Shown here piece after piece: positions 49,910 through 58,902 of a stretch of DNA of 64,000 bases. The notes under the pieces were generated by a model, which worked only from the letters and a program-made list of their open reading frames with translations, made no database searches and had not been told where the DNA came from. Every line of letters starts with the position of its first letter. The stretch's first letter is position 1. The DNA is from SFLA01 sp045595785 (lineage in GTDB: Bacteria > Bacillota > Clostridia > Oscillospirales > CAG-382): contig JAZOBE010000013.1 in the NCBI GenBank assembly GCA_045595785.1, positions 1 to 64,000 of the forward strand. The letters run 5' to 3'. Both the position numbers and the translations under genes were made by a program.

Positions 49910-51103
49910 TTAATTTTGTGACACCAAACTGTCGATAAACTGTGTTGCTGCCCGCGCGCTTCTGCCGCCTTTTTCCAAAGCAAAGCGTTCCGCAAGAATA
50001 TATAATTCTTCCAAAGGCATATCTATCCCCTTTTCATCGGCAAGATAGCTGACAATATGAAGATAAGTCTGCTTATCCGGCTTGTAGAAAGAAACGTGTA
50101 TACCAAACCGCGCGGAAAGAGAAAGAATTTCTTGCATCGTATCATTACGATGCACATCATCACCGTCTCTGGATGAGAAAGTCTCTTTAACCAAATGTCT
50201 GCGGTTACTGGTAGCATAAATTGCTACGTTACGGGATTTAGCGGAAACACTTCCCTCAAGTATTGCCTTAAGTGCACTGAAATTATCATCATCACGCTGG
50301 AAGGATAGGTCGTCTATAAAGATAATAAACTTAAGCGGATTCATGCTTAATTCATCCAAAACGGCGGGAAGGGCGTGAAGCTGTTCTTTGCGTACCTCAA
50401 GTATACGAAGACCGCGGTCACACAATTCATTGACAACAGCCTTTATTGTGGAGGACTTTCCTGTACCCGCATCACCTGTTAAAAGGATATTTGCTGCCGG
50501 CTTGCCCTCAAGGAGAGCAACGGTATTATCCATTATAATTTTCTGCTCACGTTTGTAATCGACCAAAGAAGCCAAACGTATACTGTCAGGATTACGCACA
50601 GGAACGATATGACGGTTTTGGTCAAAATAAAACATATGATACTTTGCGTATATACCGTATCCGTAAACCGAAATGTTATCAGTGCGGTGTTTATACTCAG
50701 CAGGGATATTAACGTTCTCTACCACAAACTCAGGCAAAAAACCATCATAACCTATGTCCGCCCTTAAATCTTCAGGGGTAAGAGAGGCAACCGCTTGCAA
50801 AGTATCCAGCTCCGCGCTGACACTCTTCAAAAGTTCTTTTGAAGCGCATCTGCCGACACCTACAGTACGGATATAGACATTTTCACAATCGCCTACGATA
50901 CTCTGAACATATTTTGCAAAAGAATCCGCACCGCAAGAATAAACGTCCGAAACAAACGCGGAATACTTGGATACCTTTTCTGCTTTGCTTACGTCACAGG
51001 AAAGATATTCGCAAAGACTGTTTATTACCTTATCATCAAGCAGCTGACGAAATATGGCAAGAGACTGCAAACGAGTATATAAATTCAAAAAGCTTGTACT
51101 CAT
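49910..51103 (-). CDS. DUF815-family AAA ATPase
   Basis: 397 residues. Walker A is G-D-A-G-T-G-K-S-S near 209-217, Walker B F-I-I-F-I-D-D-L-S-F near 262-271, with a sensor Asn in Y-A-T-S-N-R-R-H near 299. This is the DUF815 architecture: an N-terminal helical region and a C-terminal ATPase. The role of DUF815 is not established. Its ATG overlaps the ilvD stop (TGATG), so it is coupled to the end of a biosynthetic operon, which is odd for a chaperone-like ATPase. Confidence 0.88.
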   Translation of the reverse strand: MSTSFLNLYTRLQSLAIFRQLLDDKVINSLCEYLSCDVSKAEKVSKYSAFVSDVYSCGADSFAKYVQSIVGDCENVYIRTVGVGRCASKELLKSVSAELDTLQAVASLTPEDLRADIGYDGFLPEFVVENVNIPAEYKHRTDNISVYGYGIYAKYHMFYFDQNRHIVPVRNPDSIRLASLVDYKREQKIIMDNTVALLEGKPAANILLTGDAGTGKSSTIKAVVNELCDRGLRILEVRKEQLHALPAVLDELSMNPLKFIIFIDDLSFQRDDDNFSALKAILEGSVSAKSRNVAIYATSNRRHLVKETFSSRDGDDVHRNDTMQEILSLSARFGIHVSFYKPDKQTYLHIVSYLADEKGIDMPLEELYILAERFALEKGGRSARAATQFIDSLVSQN

Positions 51104-52752
51104 CAGTTTAATATCGCACCTTTCGCGCCGCTGGAAACTAAAGAAGCATAGCGCTTGAGATAGCCGGAAAGAGGCTTCGTCTTGGGAACGAAATTTGCCA
51201 TACGAGAGGCTATTTCTTCATCACTTACCTTAAGCTCAAGCTTATTCTCGGGAATATTAATGCTAATAATATCGCCATCTTTTACAATACCGATAATACC
51301 ACCGGAAGCGGCTTCGGGAGAAACATGACCGATACAAGCGCCTCTGGTAGCACCGGAAAAACGTCCGTCTGTAATAAGTGCAACAGAACTTCCCAGACCC
51401 ATACCCATAATTGCAGATGTGGGATTAAGCATCTCGCGCATGCCGGGGCCGCCCTTGGGGCCTTCGTAGCGAATAACAACAACGTCACCGGGTTGAATCT
51501 TTCCGGCATCGATAGCAGTCTGAGCATCCTCTTCACATTCGAATACTTTAGCAGGTCCTTCGTGTACAAGCATCTCCGGCAATACCGCAGAACGTTTTAC
51601 AACGCTACCTTCAATTGCAAGATTTCCGCGAAGAACTGCAATTCCACCGGTTTCGCTGTAGGGATTTTCAATAGGACGGATGACCTCAGGATCAAGATTT
51701 ATACAGCCGTTTATATTTTCGCCTACTGTCTTTCCGGTTACGGTAATACAATCAATGTTAAGAAGATTTCTCTTGTTAAGCTCGTTCATAACAGCATACA
51801 CGCCGCCCGCTTCGTTAAGATCTTCCATATAAGTAGGACCTGCAGGAGCAAGGTGGCAAAGGTTGGGGGTCTTTGCACTGATATCGTTGGCAATATCAAG
51901 ATTAATCTCAATGCCGCACTCATGTGCGATTGCGGGAAGATGCAGCATACTGTTGGTAGAACAGCCAAGTGCCATATCTACAGTAAGAGCATTCTGGAAA
52001 GCCTTTTCGGTCATAATATCACGGGGACGGATATTCCTATTGAGCATTTCCATAACAGCCATACCTGCATGCTTTGCCAGCTCGATACGCGCAGAATATA
52101 CTGCAGGAATCGTGCCGTTACCTTTAAGACCCATGCCAAGCACCTCAGTAAGGCAGTTCATAGAGTTTGCGGTATACATACCCGAGCAAGAGCCGCAGGT
52201 AGGACACACTTTGCACTCAAACTCTTCAAGGTCGCACTCCCCTATTGTACCTGCGTTATACTGGCCGACTGCCTCAAACATGCTTGAAAGGCTGCGTTTC
52301 TTTCCGCCTACTCTGCCAGCAAGCATAGGTCCACCGCTTACAAAAACGGTTGGTATATTCAGACGGGCAGCTGCCATAAGCAGGCCGGGAACATTTTTAT
52401 CGCAGTTTGGTACCATTACAAGCGCATCAAATCCATGAGCACGCGCCATCGCTTCGGTAGAATCCGCGATAAGATCACGTGTAACAAGAGAATACTTCAT
52501 TCCTTCATGTCCCATCGCTATGCCATCACATACAGCTATAGCAGGAAATACCACAGGATTTCCGCCTGACATTGCAACACCCATGCGTACCGCTTCAACT
52601 ATTTTATCAAGATTCATGTGTCCGGGAACTATCTCATTATAAGAGCTCACGATACCGATCATCGGCTTATCAAGCTCTTCGTTTGTCATTCCAAGCGCGT
52701 GATACAGAGATCTGTGAGGTGCATTACCTGCGCCTTTAATTATTTTTTCCAT
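51103..52752 (-). CDS. ilvD: Dihydroxy-acid dehydratase
   Basis: 549 residues. It dehydrates dihydroxy-isovalerate and -methylvalerate to the keto acids that precede Val and Ile. Iron-sulfur Cys are seen in N-C-D-K-N near 116-120 and P-T-C-G-S-C-S-G-M near 186-194. The late G-R-F-S-G-A-T-R-G motif near 465 is present. A hairpin lies between ilvC and this gene. GAAAGGAT-type site upstream of the ATG. Confidence 0.96.
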   Translation of the reverse strand: MEKIIKGAGNAPHRSLYHALGMTNEELDKPMIGIVSSYNEIVPGHMNLDKIVEAVRMGVAMSGGNPVVFPAIAVCDGIAMGHEGMKYSLVTRDLIADSTEAMARAHGFDALVMVPNCDKNVPGLLMAAARLNIPTVFVSGGPMLAGRVGGKKRSLSSMFEAVGQYNAGTIGECDLEEFECKVCPTCGSCSGMYTANSMNCLTEVLGMGLKGNGTIPAVYSARIELAKHAGMAVMEMLNRNIRPRDIMTEKAFQNALTVDMALGCSTNSMLHLPAIAHECGIEINLDIANDISAKTPNLCHLAPAGPTYMEDLNEAGGVYAVMNELNKRNLLNIDCITVTGKTVGENINGCINLDPEVIRPIENPYSETGGIAVLRGNLAIEGSVVKRSAVLPEMLVHEGPAKVFECEEDAQTAIDAGKIQPGDVVVIRYEGPKGGPGMREMLNPTSAIMGMGLGSSVALITDGRFSGATRGACIGHVSPEAASGGIIGIVKDGDIISINIPENKLELKVSDEEIASRMANFVPKTKPLSGYLKRYASLVSSGAKGAILN

Positions 52753-52779
52753 AAATCAGGATCCTTTCTAACAAACGGG

Positions 52780-52812
52780 AAATCCCGGAGCAAAAAACTG
52801 CTCCGGGTAAAA
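52780..52812 (-). terminator. Hairpin between ilvC and ilvD
   Basis: 9-bp stem (52784-52792 with 52799-52807), 6-base loop, followed by ATTTCCC, a poor T-tract. It could be a partial terminator or an mRNA end stabiliser. Confidence 0.6.
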
Positions 52813-52816
52813 AACA

Positions 52817-53833
52817 TTAGTTGTTAATGAGCTTGTCCTCATCGCTCCAGCTGTAGAGCTTTCGGATATCTTCACCAACGATTTCGGAAGGATGCTCAGA
52901 AGCTAATTTGCGCATTGCATTAAAATGAACCTGTGAACCTGCATCAGACATATCAAGCAAGAAATCCTTTGCAAAGGTACCATCCTGAATGTCCTTAAGA
53001 ACCTTCTTCATTGCCTTCTTGGTATCCTCAGTAATGATCTTGGGACCGGTAATATAGTCACCGTATTCTGCGGTATTGGAAATGGAATATCTCATACCGG
53101 AGAAGCCGCTCTGATAAATAAGGTCAACGATAAGCTTCATTTCGTGGATACATTCAAAGTATGCATTTCTGGGATCATAGCCTGCTTCAACAAGAGTTTC
53201 AAAGCCTGCCTGCATAAGAGCGCAAACACCGCCGCAAAGAACAGCCTGCTCACCGAACAGGTCGGTTTCAGTCTCGGTGCGGAAGTTGGTCCCAAGAACG
53301 CCGGCACGTGCGCCGCCAATGCCAAGTGCATATGCAAGACCGATTTCAAGAGCGTCACCGGTAGCATCCTGCTCAACAGCGATAAGACAAGGAACACCCT
53401 TGCCTGCCTGATACTCACTGCGTACAGTGTGACCGGGGCCTTTGGGAGCAACCATAATTACGTTAACATTCTTGGGAGGCTTAATGCAACCAAAGTGAAT
53501 ATTAAAGCCGTGTGCAAAAGCGAGAGTTTTGCCCTCGGTAAGATTGGGCTCAATGCTTTCTTTGTAAAGCTTTGCCTGCTTTTCGTCATTAATGAGGATC
53601 ATAATGATATCCGCAGCCTTCGCAGCATCTGCCGCGGTCATAACTGTAAGTCCCTGAGCTTCTGCCTTTGCCCAGCTCTTACTGCCCGTATAAAGACCAA
53701 CGATAACGTTTACGCCACTATCCTTAAGGTTAAGTGCGTGTGCATGACCCTGGGAGCCATAGCCGATGATGGCAACGGTCTTGCCGCTGAGTTTCTGAAG
53801 ATCGCAATCCTGCTGATAAAAAATTCTATTCAT
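52817..53833 (-). CDS. ilvC: Ketol-acid reductoisomerase
   Basis: 338 residues, class I length. It isomerises and reduces acetolactate and acetohydroxybutyrate. The Rossmann motif G-Y-G-S-Q-G-H-A-H-A near 24-33, P-K-G-P-G-H-T-V-R near 130, and acidic metal ligands in D-L-F-G-E-Q near 191-196 are present. Loop residues T-G-S-K-S-W suggest NADPH use (Ser/Lys in the phosphate loop). AGAGG precedes the ATG. Confidence 0.97.
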   Translation of the reverse strand: MNRIFYQQDCDLQKLSGKTVAIIGYGSQGHAHALNLKDSGVNVIVGLYTGSKSWAKAEAQGLTVMTAADAAKAADIIMILINDEKQAKLYKESIEPNLTEGKTLAFAHGFNIHFGCIKPPKNVNVIMVAPKGPGHTVRSEYQAGKGVPCLIAVEQDATGDALEIGLAYALGIGGARAGVLGTNFRTETETDLFGEQAVLCGGVCALMQAGFETLVEAGYDPRNAYFECIHEMKLIVDLIYQSGFSGMRYSISNTAEYGDYITGPKIITEDTKKAMKKVLKDIQDGTFAKDFLLDMSDAGSQVHFNAMRKLASEHPSEIVGEDIRKLYSWSDEDKLINN

Positions 53834-53863
53834 GATATATACCTCTTTCAGTATTAATAATTT

Positions 53864-54370
53864 TTATAAATTTGTAACTCTGCGAATAGTTGTGTCTCCT
53901 CGCTCAAGAGAAGCTGCGCCTGTGCGGCATATCTCAAGAATGTCAAAATCACGAAGGAGATTTATAAACGCGTCTATCTTGTGACTGTCACCAACCATTT
54001 GTATCATTGTGGTTTCGCGGGTATAGTCAACTATCTTACCTTCAAAGGCGTCAATAGCGGCGCGTACATCATTTCTTGTTTCGGGATCGTTGGCTACTTT
54101 CACAAGCAAAAGCTCTCGACTTACGGTTTCTGCAGGGTCAAGCTCAACGATAGAGCAAACGTCGGGAAGCTTGTAAAGCTGGTTGATAAGCTGCTGTTTG
54201 CTGATCTCATCGCCCTCGGAAAGGACGGTGATACGGGAAAATTTAGCTGATTCAGTTTCACTAACGGTAAGTGCGCTAATGTTAAACTGTCTTCGACGGA
54301 ACATGCTGGTTACACGGTTAAGAACACCGAATTGGTTGTTAACAAGGATTGCAACGGTAAATCTATTCAT
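53864..54370 (-). CDS. ilvN: Acetolactate synthase small (regulatory) subunit
   Basis: 168 residues. N-terminal ACT domain (L-V-N-N-Q-F-G-V-L-N-R-V near 9-20) that binds valine, and a C-terminal ferredoxin-like domain with E-I-C-R-T-G near the end. It binds to and controls IlvB. Two bases after ilvB. Confidence 0.95.
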   Translation of the reverse strand: MNRFTVAILVNNQFGVLNRVTSMFRRRQFNISALTVSETESAKFSRITVLSEGDEISKQQLINQLYKLPDVCSIVELDPAETVSRELLLVKVANDPETRNDVRAAIDAFEGKIVDYTRETTMIQMVGDSHKIDAFINLLRDFDILEICRTGAASLERGDTTIRRVTNL

Positions 54371-54372
54371 AA

Positions 54373-56040
54373 TCAGTCACCTATCCTTACAATAATATCG
54401 TCCATTGAACCTCCGGGAGGAAGCATGGGTAGAACGAACTCATCTTTATCAACAGCACAATCAATAACGAAAGGTCCGTCAGTCGTAAACGCCTGAGTAA
54501 GCGCGTTGTCCAATTCATTCAGATTAAGAGCACGCATTCCCTTTGCGCCGAACGCTTCCGCCAGCTTTACAAAATCGGTTTTTCTATCAAGCACCGTGTT
54601 TGAATAATGCTTGTCAAAGAACAGCGTCTGCCACTGGCGCACCATACCAAGCACACCGTTGTTTAGTATAAGAATAACCACGGGAAGATTTTCGCTTACG
54701 GCAGTAGCCATCTCGTTAAGACACATACCAAAGCTTCCGTCACCGGTGATCAGCACGCTTCTTTCTTTGGTTCCCATTTGTGAGCCGATAGCGGCACCTA
54801 AGCCGAAGCCCATGGTACCAAGACCGCCGCTGGAAATAAATCTGCGTGAATTCTTGAAATTAACGTACTGTGCTGCCCACATCTGATGCTGACCAACATC
54901 AGTAGCTACGGGAGTGTTGGGGGTCAGATGTTTATTGAGAGTATTAATAATTGCGCGAGGAATCATGCCTTCGCGTTTATCAAGACCAGTTTCTTCATCT
55001 GCACGAAACTGTGATACAACAGATTGCCACTGGGGTCGTGAAACCTTATTAAGCAGAGGAATAAGCTTTTGCAACGTAAGCTTTACGTCACCGCGAAGCC
55101 CGTGAGTAGGCTCAACGGTTTTTGCAAGCTCAGCACCGTCAATGTCGATATGTACGATCTTTGCTTTTTTTGCAAATTTTGCACGATTTCCGGTAACACG
55201 ATCATTAAATCTCGCGCCCAGTGCAATTATACAGTCAGCATTATGCATTGCCATTGAACAAGCGTAATGGCCGTGCATACCTTGCATGCCGAGAAAGCGA
55301 GGATGATCTGTAGGAACACCGGAAATACCCATCATTGAGCATCCGATAGGTGCATCAATGAGTTCGGCGAGTGCTAAGAGTTCCTCCTGAGCATCACCTG
55401 CAATAAGACCGCCGCCAAAATATACAAAAGGCTTCTCAGAAGAATTGATACATTCTGCAGCCTGTTGAATACGAATATCCTTAGCAGGAGCTTTTGCGTC
55501 CTTTTCAACCTTTTTCTGCTCGGTGTACTCGTATTTTGCTATCTGTACGTCTTTCGGAACGTCAATAAGGACAGGCCCGGGTCTACCGGAAGATGCAATA
55601 CGGAATGCTTCACGAATTGTATCTGCAAGATCTTCAATACAACTAACAAAATAATTATGCTTTGTAATAGGAAGAGTAATACCGGTGATGTCTATTTCCT
55701 GAAATCCATCAGTACCGATAACAGAATTGGGAACGTTACCGGTAATAGCTACTAACGGTACAGAATCGATATAAGCGGTAGCAATACCCGTAACAAGGTT
55801 AGTTGCACCGGGACCGGATGTCGCAATTACAACGCCTACTTTTCCGGTGGCACGAGCATAACCGTCTGCGGCATGTGCCGCGCCCTGCTCGTGTGCGGTG
55901 AGCACATGTTTAAGCTCATCGCGATATTTGTATAATGAATCATATATGTTTATAACCTGACCGCCGGGATATCCGAAAACAACGTCACACCCCTGCTCGA
56001 TTAAGGTACGAACAATAATATCTGCGCCTGAAAGTATCAT
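54373..56040 (-). CDS. ilvB: Acetolactate synthase large subunit
   Basis: 555 residues, ThDP- and FAD-dependent. It condenses pyruvate with pyruvate or 2-ketobutyrate. The catalytic Glu lies in A-H-E-Q-G-A-A near 49-55, the G-Y-P-G-G-Q start loop is present, and the ThDP-binding G-D-G-S-F-G-M with a later N-N-G-V-L-G-M near 465-475 is seen. It starts 4 bases before the leuB stop spacing ends, with AAAGG upstream. Confidence 0.96.
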   Translation of the reverse strand: MILSGADIIVRTLIEQGCDVVFGYPGGQVINIYDSLYKYRDELKHVLTAHEQGAAHAADGYARATGKVGVVIATSGPGATNLVTGIATAYIDSVPLVAITGNVPNSVIGTDGFQEIDITGITLPITKHNYFVSCIEDLADTIREAFRIASSGRPGPVLIDVPKDVQIAKYEYTEQKKVEKDAKAPAKDIRIQQAAECINSSEKPFVYFGGGLIAGDAQEELLALAELIDAPIGCSMMGISGVPTDHPRFLGMQGMHGHYACSMAMHNADCIIALGARFNDRVTGNRAKFAKKAKIVHIDIDGAELAKTVEPTHGLRGDVKLTLQKLIPLLNKVSRPQWQSVVSQFRADEETGLDKREGMIPRAIINTLNKHLTPNTPVATDVGQHQMWAAQYVNFKNSRRFISSGGLGTMGFGLGAAIGSQMGTKERSVLITGDGSFGMCLNEMATAVSENLPVVILILNNGVLGMVRQWQTLFFDKHYSNTVLDRKTDFVKLAEAFGAKGMRALNLNELDNALTQAFTTDGPFVIDCAVDKDEFVLPMLPPGGSMDDIIVRIGD

Positions 56041-56044
56041 ACTA

Positions 56045-57136
56045 TTAACCTTTCGAAATATTTTCTATAATAAGTCTGCCCATCTCGCGGCAACCGACGA
56101 GAGTACAGTTTTCTTTTCCTTCGGAAGGAAGTATATCTCCGGTGCGGTAGCCGGCATCCAAAACCTTATTTACTGCGTTTTCTATTGCATCAGCCTCAGC
56201 AGCCATATCAAAGCTAAAGCGAAGCATCATTGCCGCAGAAAGAATTGTTCCAATAGGATTAGCAATGTCCTTTCCCGCAATGTCGGGAGCGGAACCGTGA
56301 ATAGGTTCATATAAACCGCACGTAGTCGCACCAAGACTGGAAGATGGTATCATACCGATAGAGCCTGTAATCATAGAAGCTTCATCGGAAAGAATATCGC
56401 CAAACATATTCTCAGTTACAATAACGTCAAACTGAGAAGGATCCTTTACGATCTGCATTGCACAATTATCCACAAGCATATCGGAAAGCTCAACATCGGG
56501 ATATTCTTCTGCAAGTCTGTGCATAACCTTTTTCCATAGACGGCTGGAATCGAGCACATTACTCTTTTCTACCGAACAAAGCTTTTTACTGCGTTTTTGA
56601 GCAGTTTCAAAGCCAATTCTGCCAATACGCTCAATTTCGCCTTCGGAATATTTAAGTTCGTCAATGGCAACATTCTCGCCATCGACAACTTCGGTATTAT
56701 GTGAACCAAAATATATACCACCGATAAGCTCACGAACGATAATAAAATCAATTCCTTTTTCTACAATTGACTCTTTAAGAGGAGACGCGCTGGAAAGCTG
56801 TCGCCAGATTTTTGCAGGACGGTTATTACTATAAACTCCCATTCCGGCACGCAGTCTTAGCAAACCTTTTTCGGGACGCATATTTCCTTGTACATCATTC
56901 CACTTGGGACCGCCAACAGCACCTAACAAAACGCTATCGGAATTAACACATTTTTCAAGCATTTCCTGAGGAAGCGGATTTCCCCATTTGTCGATAGCGC
57001 ATCCGCCCATATCAACGTCGGTATAAATAAACTCATGTCCGTAAAGGAGAGCGATCTTATCAAGCACCTTCAGGGCTTCGCCAACGATCTCCGGTCCAAT
57101 ACCATCACCGCGGATGACAGCGATATTCTTTTGCAT
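56045..57136 (-). CDS. leuB: 3-Isopropylmalate dehydrogenase
   Basis: 363 residues from the ATG at 57136 (M-Q-K-N-I-A-V-I-R-G-D-G-I-G-P-E), with GGAAGG 8 bases upstream; a TTG three codons earlier overlaps the leuD stop. It oxidises 3-isopropylmalate with NAD. R-P-x-K, V-R-E-L-I-G-G-I-Y-F-G, and the N-M-F-G-D-I-L-S-D-E-A metal/substrate motif are present. Confidence 0.96.
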   Translation of the reverse strand: MQKNIAVIRGDGIGPEIVGEALKVLDKIALLYGHEFIYTDVDMGGCAIDKWGNPLPQEMLEKCVNSDSVLLGAVGGPKWNDVQGNMRPEKGLLRLRAGMGVYSNNRPAKIWRQLSSASPLKESIVEKGIDFIIVRELIGGIYFGSHNTEVVDGENVAIDELKYSEGEIERIGRIGFETAQKRSKKLCSVEKSNVLDSSRLWKKVMHRLAEEYPDVELSDMLVDNCAMQIVKDPSQFDVIVTENMFGDILSDEASMITGSIGMIPSSSLGATTCGLYEPIHGSAPDIAGKDIANPIGTILSAAMMLRFSFDMAAEADAIENAVNKVLDAGYRTGDILPSEGKENCTLVGCREMGRLIIENISKG

Positions 57137-57141
57137 ACTAA

Positions 57142-57627
57142 TCAACCTTCCTTAAGCGAATTAAGCAAACCGCCTTTTTGAATTATATTCTGAATAAAAG
57201 CGGGAAAAGGCTCTGCCATGTATGTTTTTCCGGTGGTTATATCGGTAATAACTCCGGTATCAAAATCTACTTTAACCTCGTCGCCGTCTGCTATTTCTTC
57301 CGCCGCCTGCTCACATTCAAGTATAGGCATACCGATATTAATGGCGTTTCTGTAGAAAATACGCGCAAAGCTCTTGGCAATAACGCATCCTGTACCGCAT
57401 GTCTTTATTACAAGAGGAGCGTGCTCACGCGAGGAACCGCAACCAAAATTCCAACCTGCAACCATAATATCTCCCTCGCTAACACGGGAAACGTAAGTGT
57501 TGTCAATATCCTCCATACAGTGCTTTGCCAGTTCTTTTGCGTCGGATGTGTTGAGATAACGGGCGGGAATAATTACATCGGTATCAACATTATCGGGATA
57601 CTTAAAAACTTTACCTTTTGTTTCCAT
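57142..57627 (-). CDS. leuD: 3-Isopropylmalate dehydratase small subunit
   Basis: 161 residues, the short bacterial/archaeal form. Starts with K-Y-P-D-N-V-D-T-D-V-I-I-P-A-R-Y and has N-F-G-C-G-S-S-R-E-H-A-P near 60-71. It swings the substrate in the isomerase with LeuC. Its ATG overlaps the leuC stop (TAATG). Confidence 0.96.
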   Translation of the reverse strand: METKGKVFKYPDNVDTDVIIPARYLNTSDAKELAKHCMEDIDNTYVSRVSEGDIMVAGWNFGCGSSREHAPLVIKTCGTGCVIAKSFARIFYRNAINIGMPILECEQAAEEIADGDEVKVDFDTGVITDITTGKTYMAEPFPAFIQNIIQKGGLLNSLKEG

Positions 57628-58889
57628 TACTTAACCTCCGAAGGATCTGTGATATATCCTGTGAGAGCGCTTGCAGCAGCAGTTGCGGGGCTGGCGAGAT
57701 AAACTTCACTCTCAACGTGACCCATTCTACCTACAAAATTACGATTTGTTGTAGCAATACAACGCTCTCCTGCAGCCAGAATGCCCATATATCCGCCTAG
57801 ACAAGGACCACAAGTAGGTGTTGAAACCACTGCGCCGGCATCTATAAATGCAGTAACGTATCCCCTTTCAACACATTCACGAAGGATCTGCATAGTGCCG
57901 GGAATAATGATACAGCGTACGTTATCAGCAATTTTCTTACCGTTAAGGAAATTGAAAGCAGCCTCCATATCCTCCATTCTGCCGTTTGTACAGCTTCCGA
58001 TAACTACCTGATCAACCTTGATTTCCTTAAGCTCAGAGGCAGGAAGTGTATTTTCGGGAAGGTGAGGACAAGCTACGGTGGGAACAATGGAAGAAAGATC
58101 TATTTCAATTATCTTTTCATATTCAGCATCTTCGTCCGCTTCGTATATAACGGGAGTACGCTCACAGCGTCCTTCTATATATTCTTTGGTTATGGCGTCA
58201 ACGGGAAAAATTCCGTTCTTTGCACCTGCTTCGATAGCCATGTTACATATGCACAAGCGATCGTCCATACTGAGAGATGCAACGCCTTCACCCGTAAATT
58301 CCATGCTGCGGTACAACGCACCGTCAACACCGATCATACCGATAATTGTCAAAATAACGTCTTTACCGCTACAAAGAGGAGATAGTCTTCCTTTAAGCTC
58401 AAAACGGATTGCTGAGGGCACCTTGAACCAAGCGGTTCCGGTAGCCATACCTGCCGCCATATCGGTACTGCCGACACCGGTTGAAAAAGCGCCCAAAGCA
58501 CCATATGTACAAGTATGGCTGTCCGCGCCGATGATGCAATCACCCGCGGTTACAACGCCCTGCTCAGGAAGCAAAGCATGCTCAATACCCATTTTACCAG
58601 CGTCATAAAAATGACTAACGTTATGAAAACTTGCAAATTCTCTGCATTGTTTGGATTGTTCTGCCGCTTTTATATCCTTATTGGGAACGAAATGGTCGAG
58701 AACAATAGCAATTCTATCTTTATTAAAAACGCTGTTGAATCCGGCTTTTTTAAATTCGTTTACAGCAACCGGAGTAGTAATATCATTACCAAGAACGATA
58801 TCAAGCTTTGCGCTGATAAGCTGACCTGCATTTACGGATTCCAAGCCTGCGTGTGCAGCAAGAATCTTTTGGGTCATGGTCATTCCCAT
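57627..58889 (-). CDS. leuC: 3-Isopropylmalate dehydratase large subunit
   Basis: 420 residues, aconitase fold. Fe-S Cys in I-G-S-C-T-N-G-R near 299-306 and C-G-P-C-L-G-G near 359-365, and D-S-H-T-C-T-Y-G-A near 124-132. It matches the shorter LeuC form that pairs with the short LeuD. AAGGAG precedes the ATG. Confidence 0.96.
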   Translation of the reverse strand: MGMTMTQKILAAHAGLESVNAGQLISAKLDIVLGNDITTPVAVNEFKKAGFNSVFNKDRIAIVLDHFVPNKDIKAAEQSKQCREFASFHNVSHFYDAGKMGIEHALLPEQGVVTAGDCIIGADSHTCTYGALGAFSTGVGSTDMAAGMATGTAWFKVPSAIRFELKGRLSPLCSGKDVILTIIGMIGVDGALYRSMEFTGEGVASLSMDDRLCICNMAIEAGAKNGIFPVDAITKEYIEGRCERTPVIYEADEDAEYEKIIEIDLSSIVPTVACPHLPENTLPASELKEIKVDQVVIGSCTNGRMEDMEAAFNFLNGKKIADNVRCIIIPGTMQILRECVERGYVTAFIDAGAVVSTPTCGPCLGGYMGILAAGERCIATTNRNFVGRMGHVESEVYLASPATAAASALTGYITDPSEVK

Positions 58890-58902
58890 AATGTGGTTCT
58901 CC

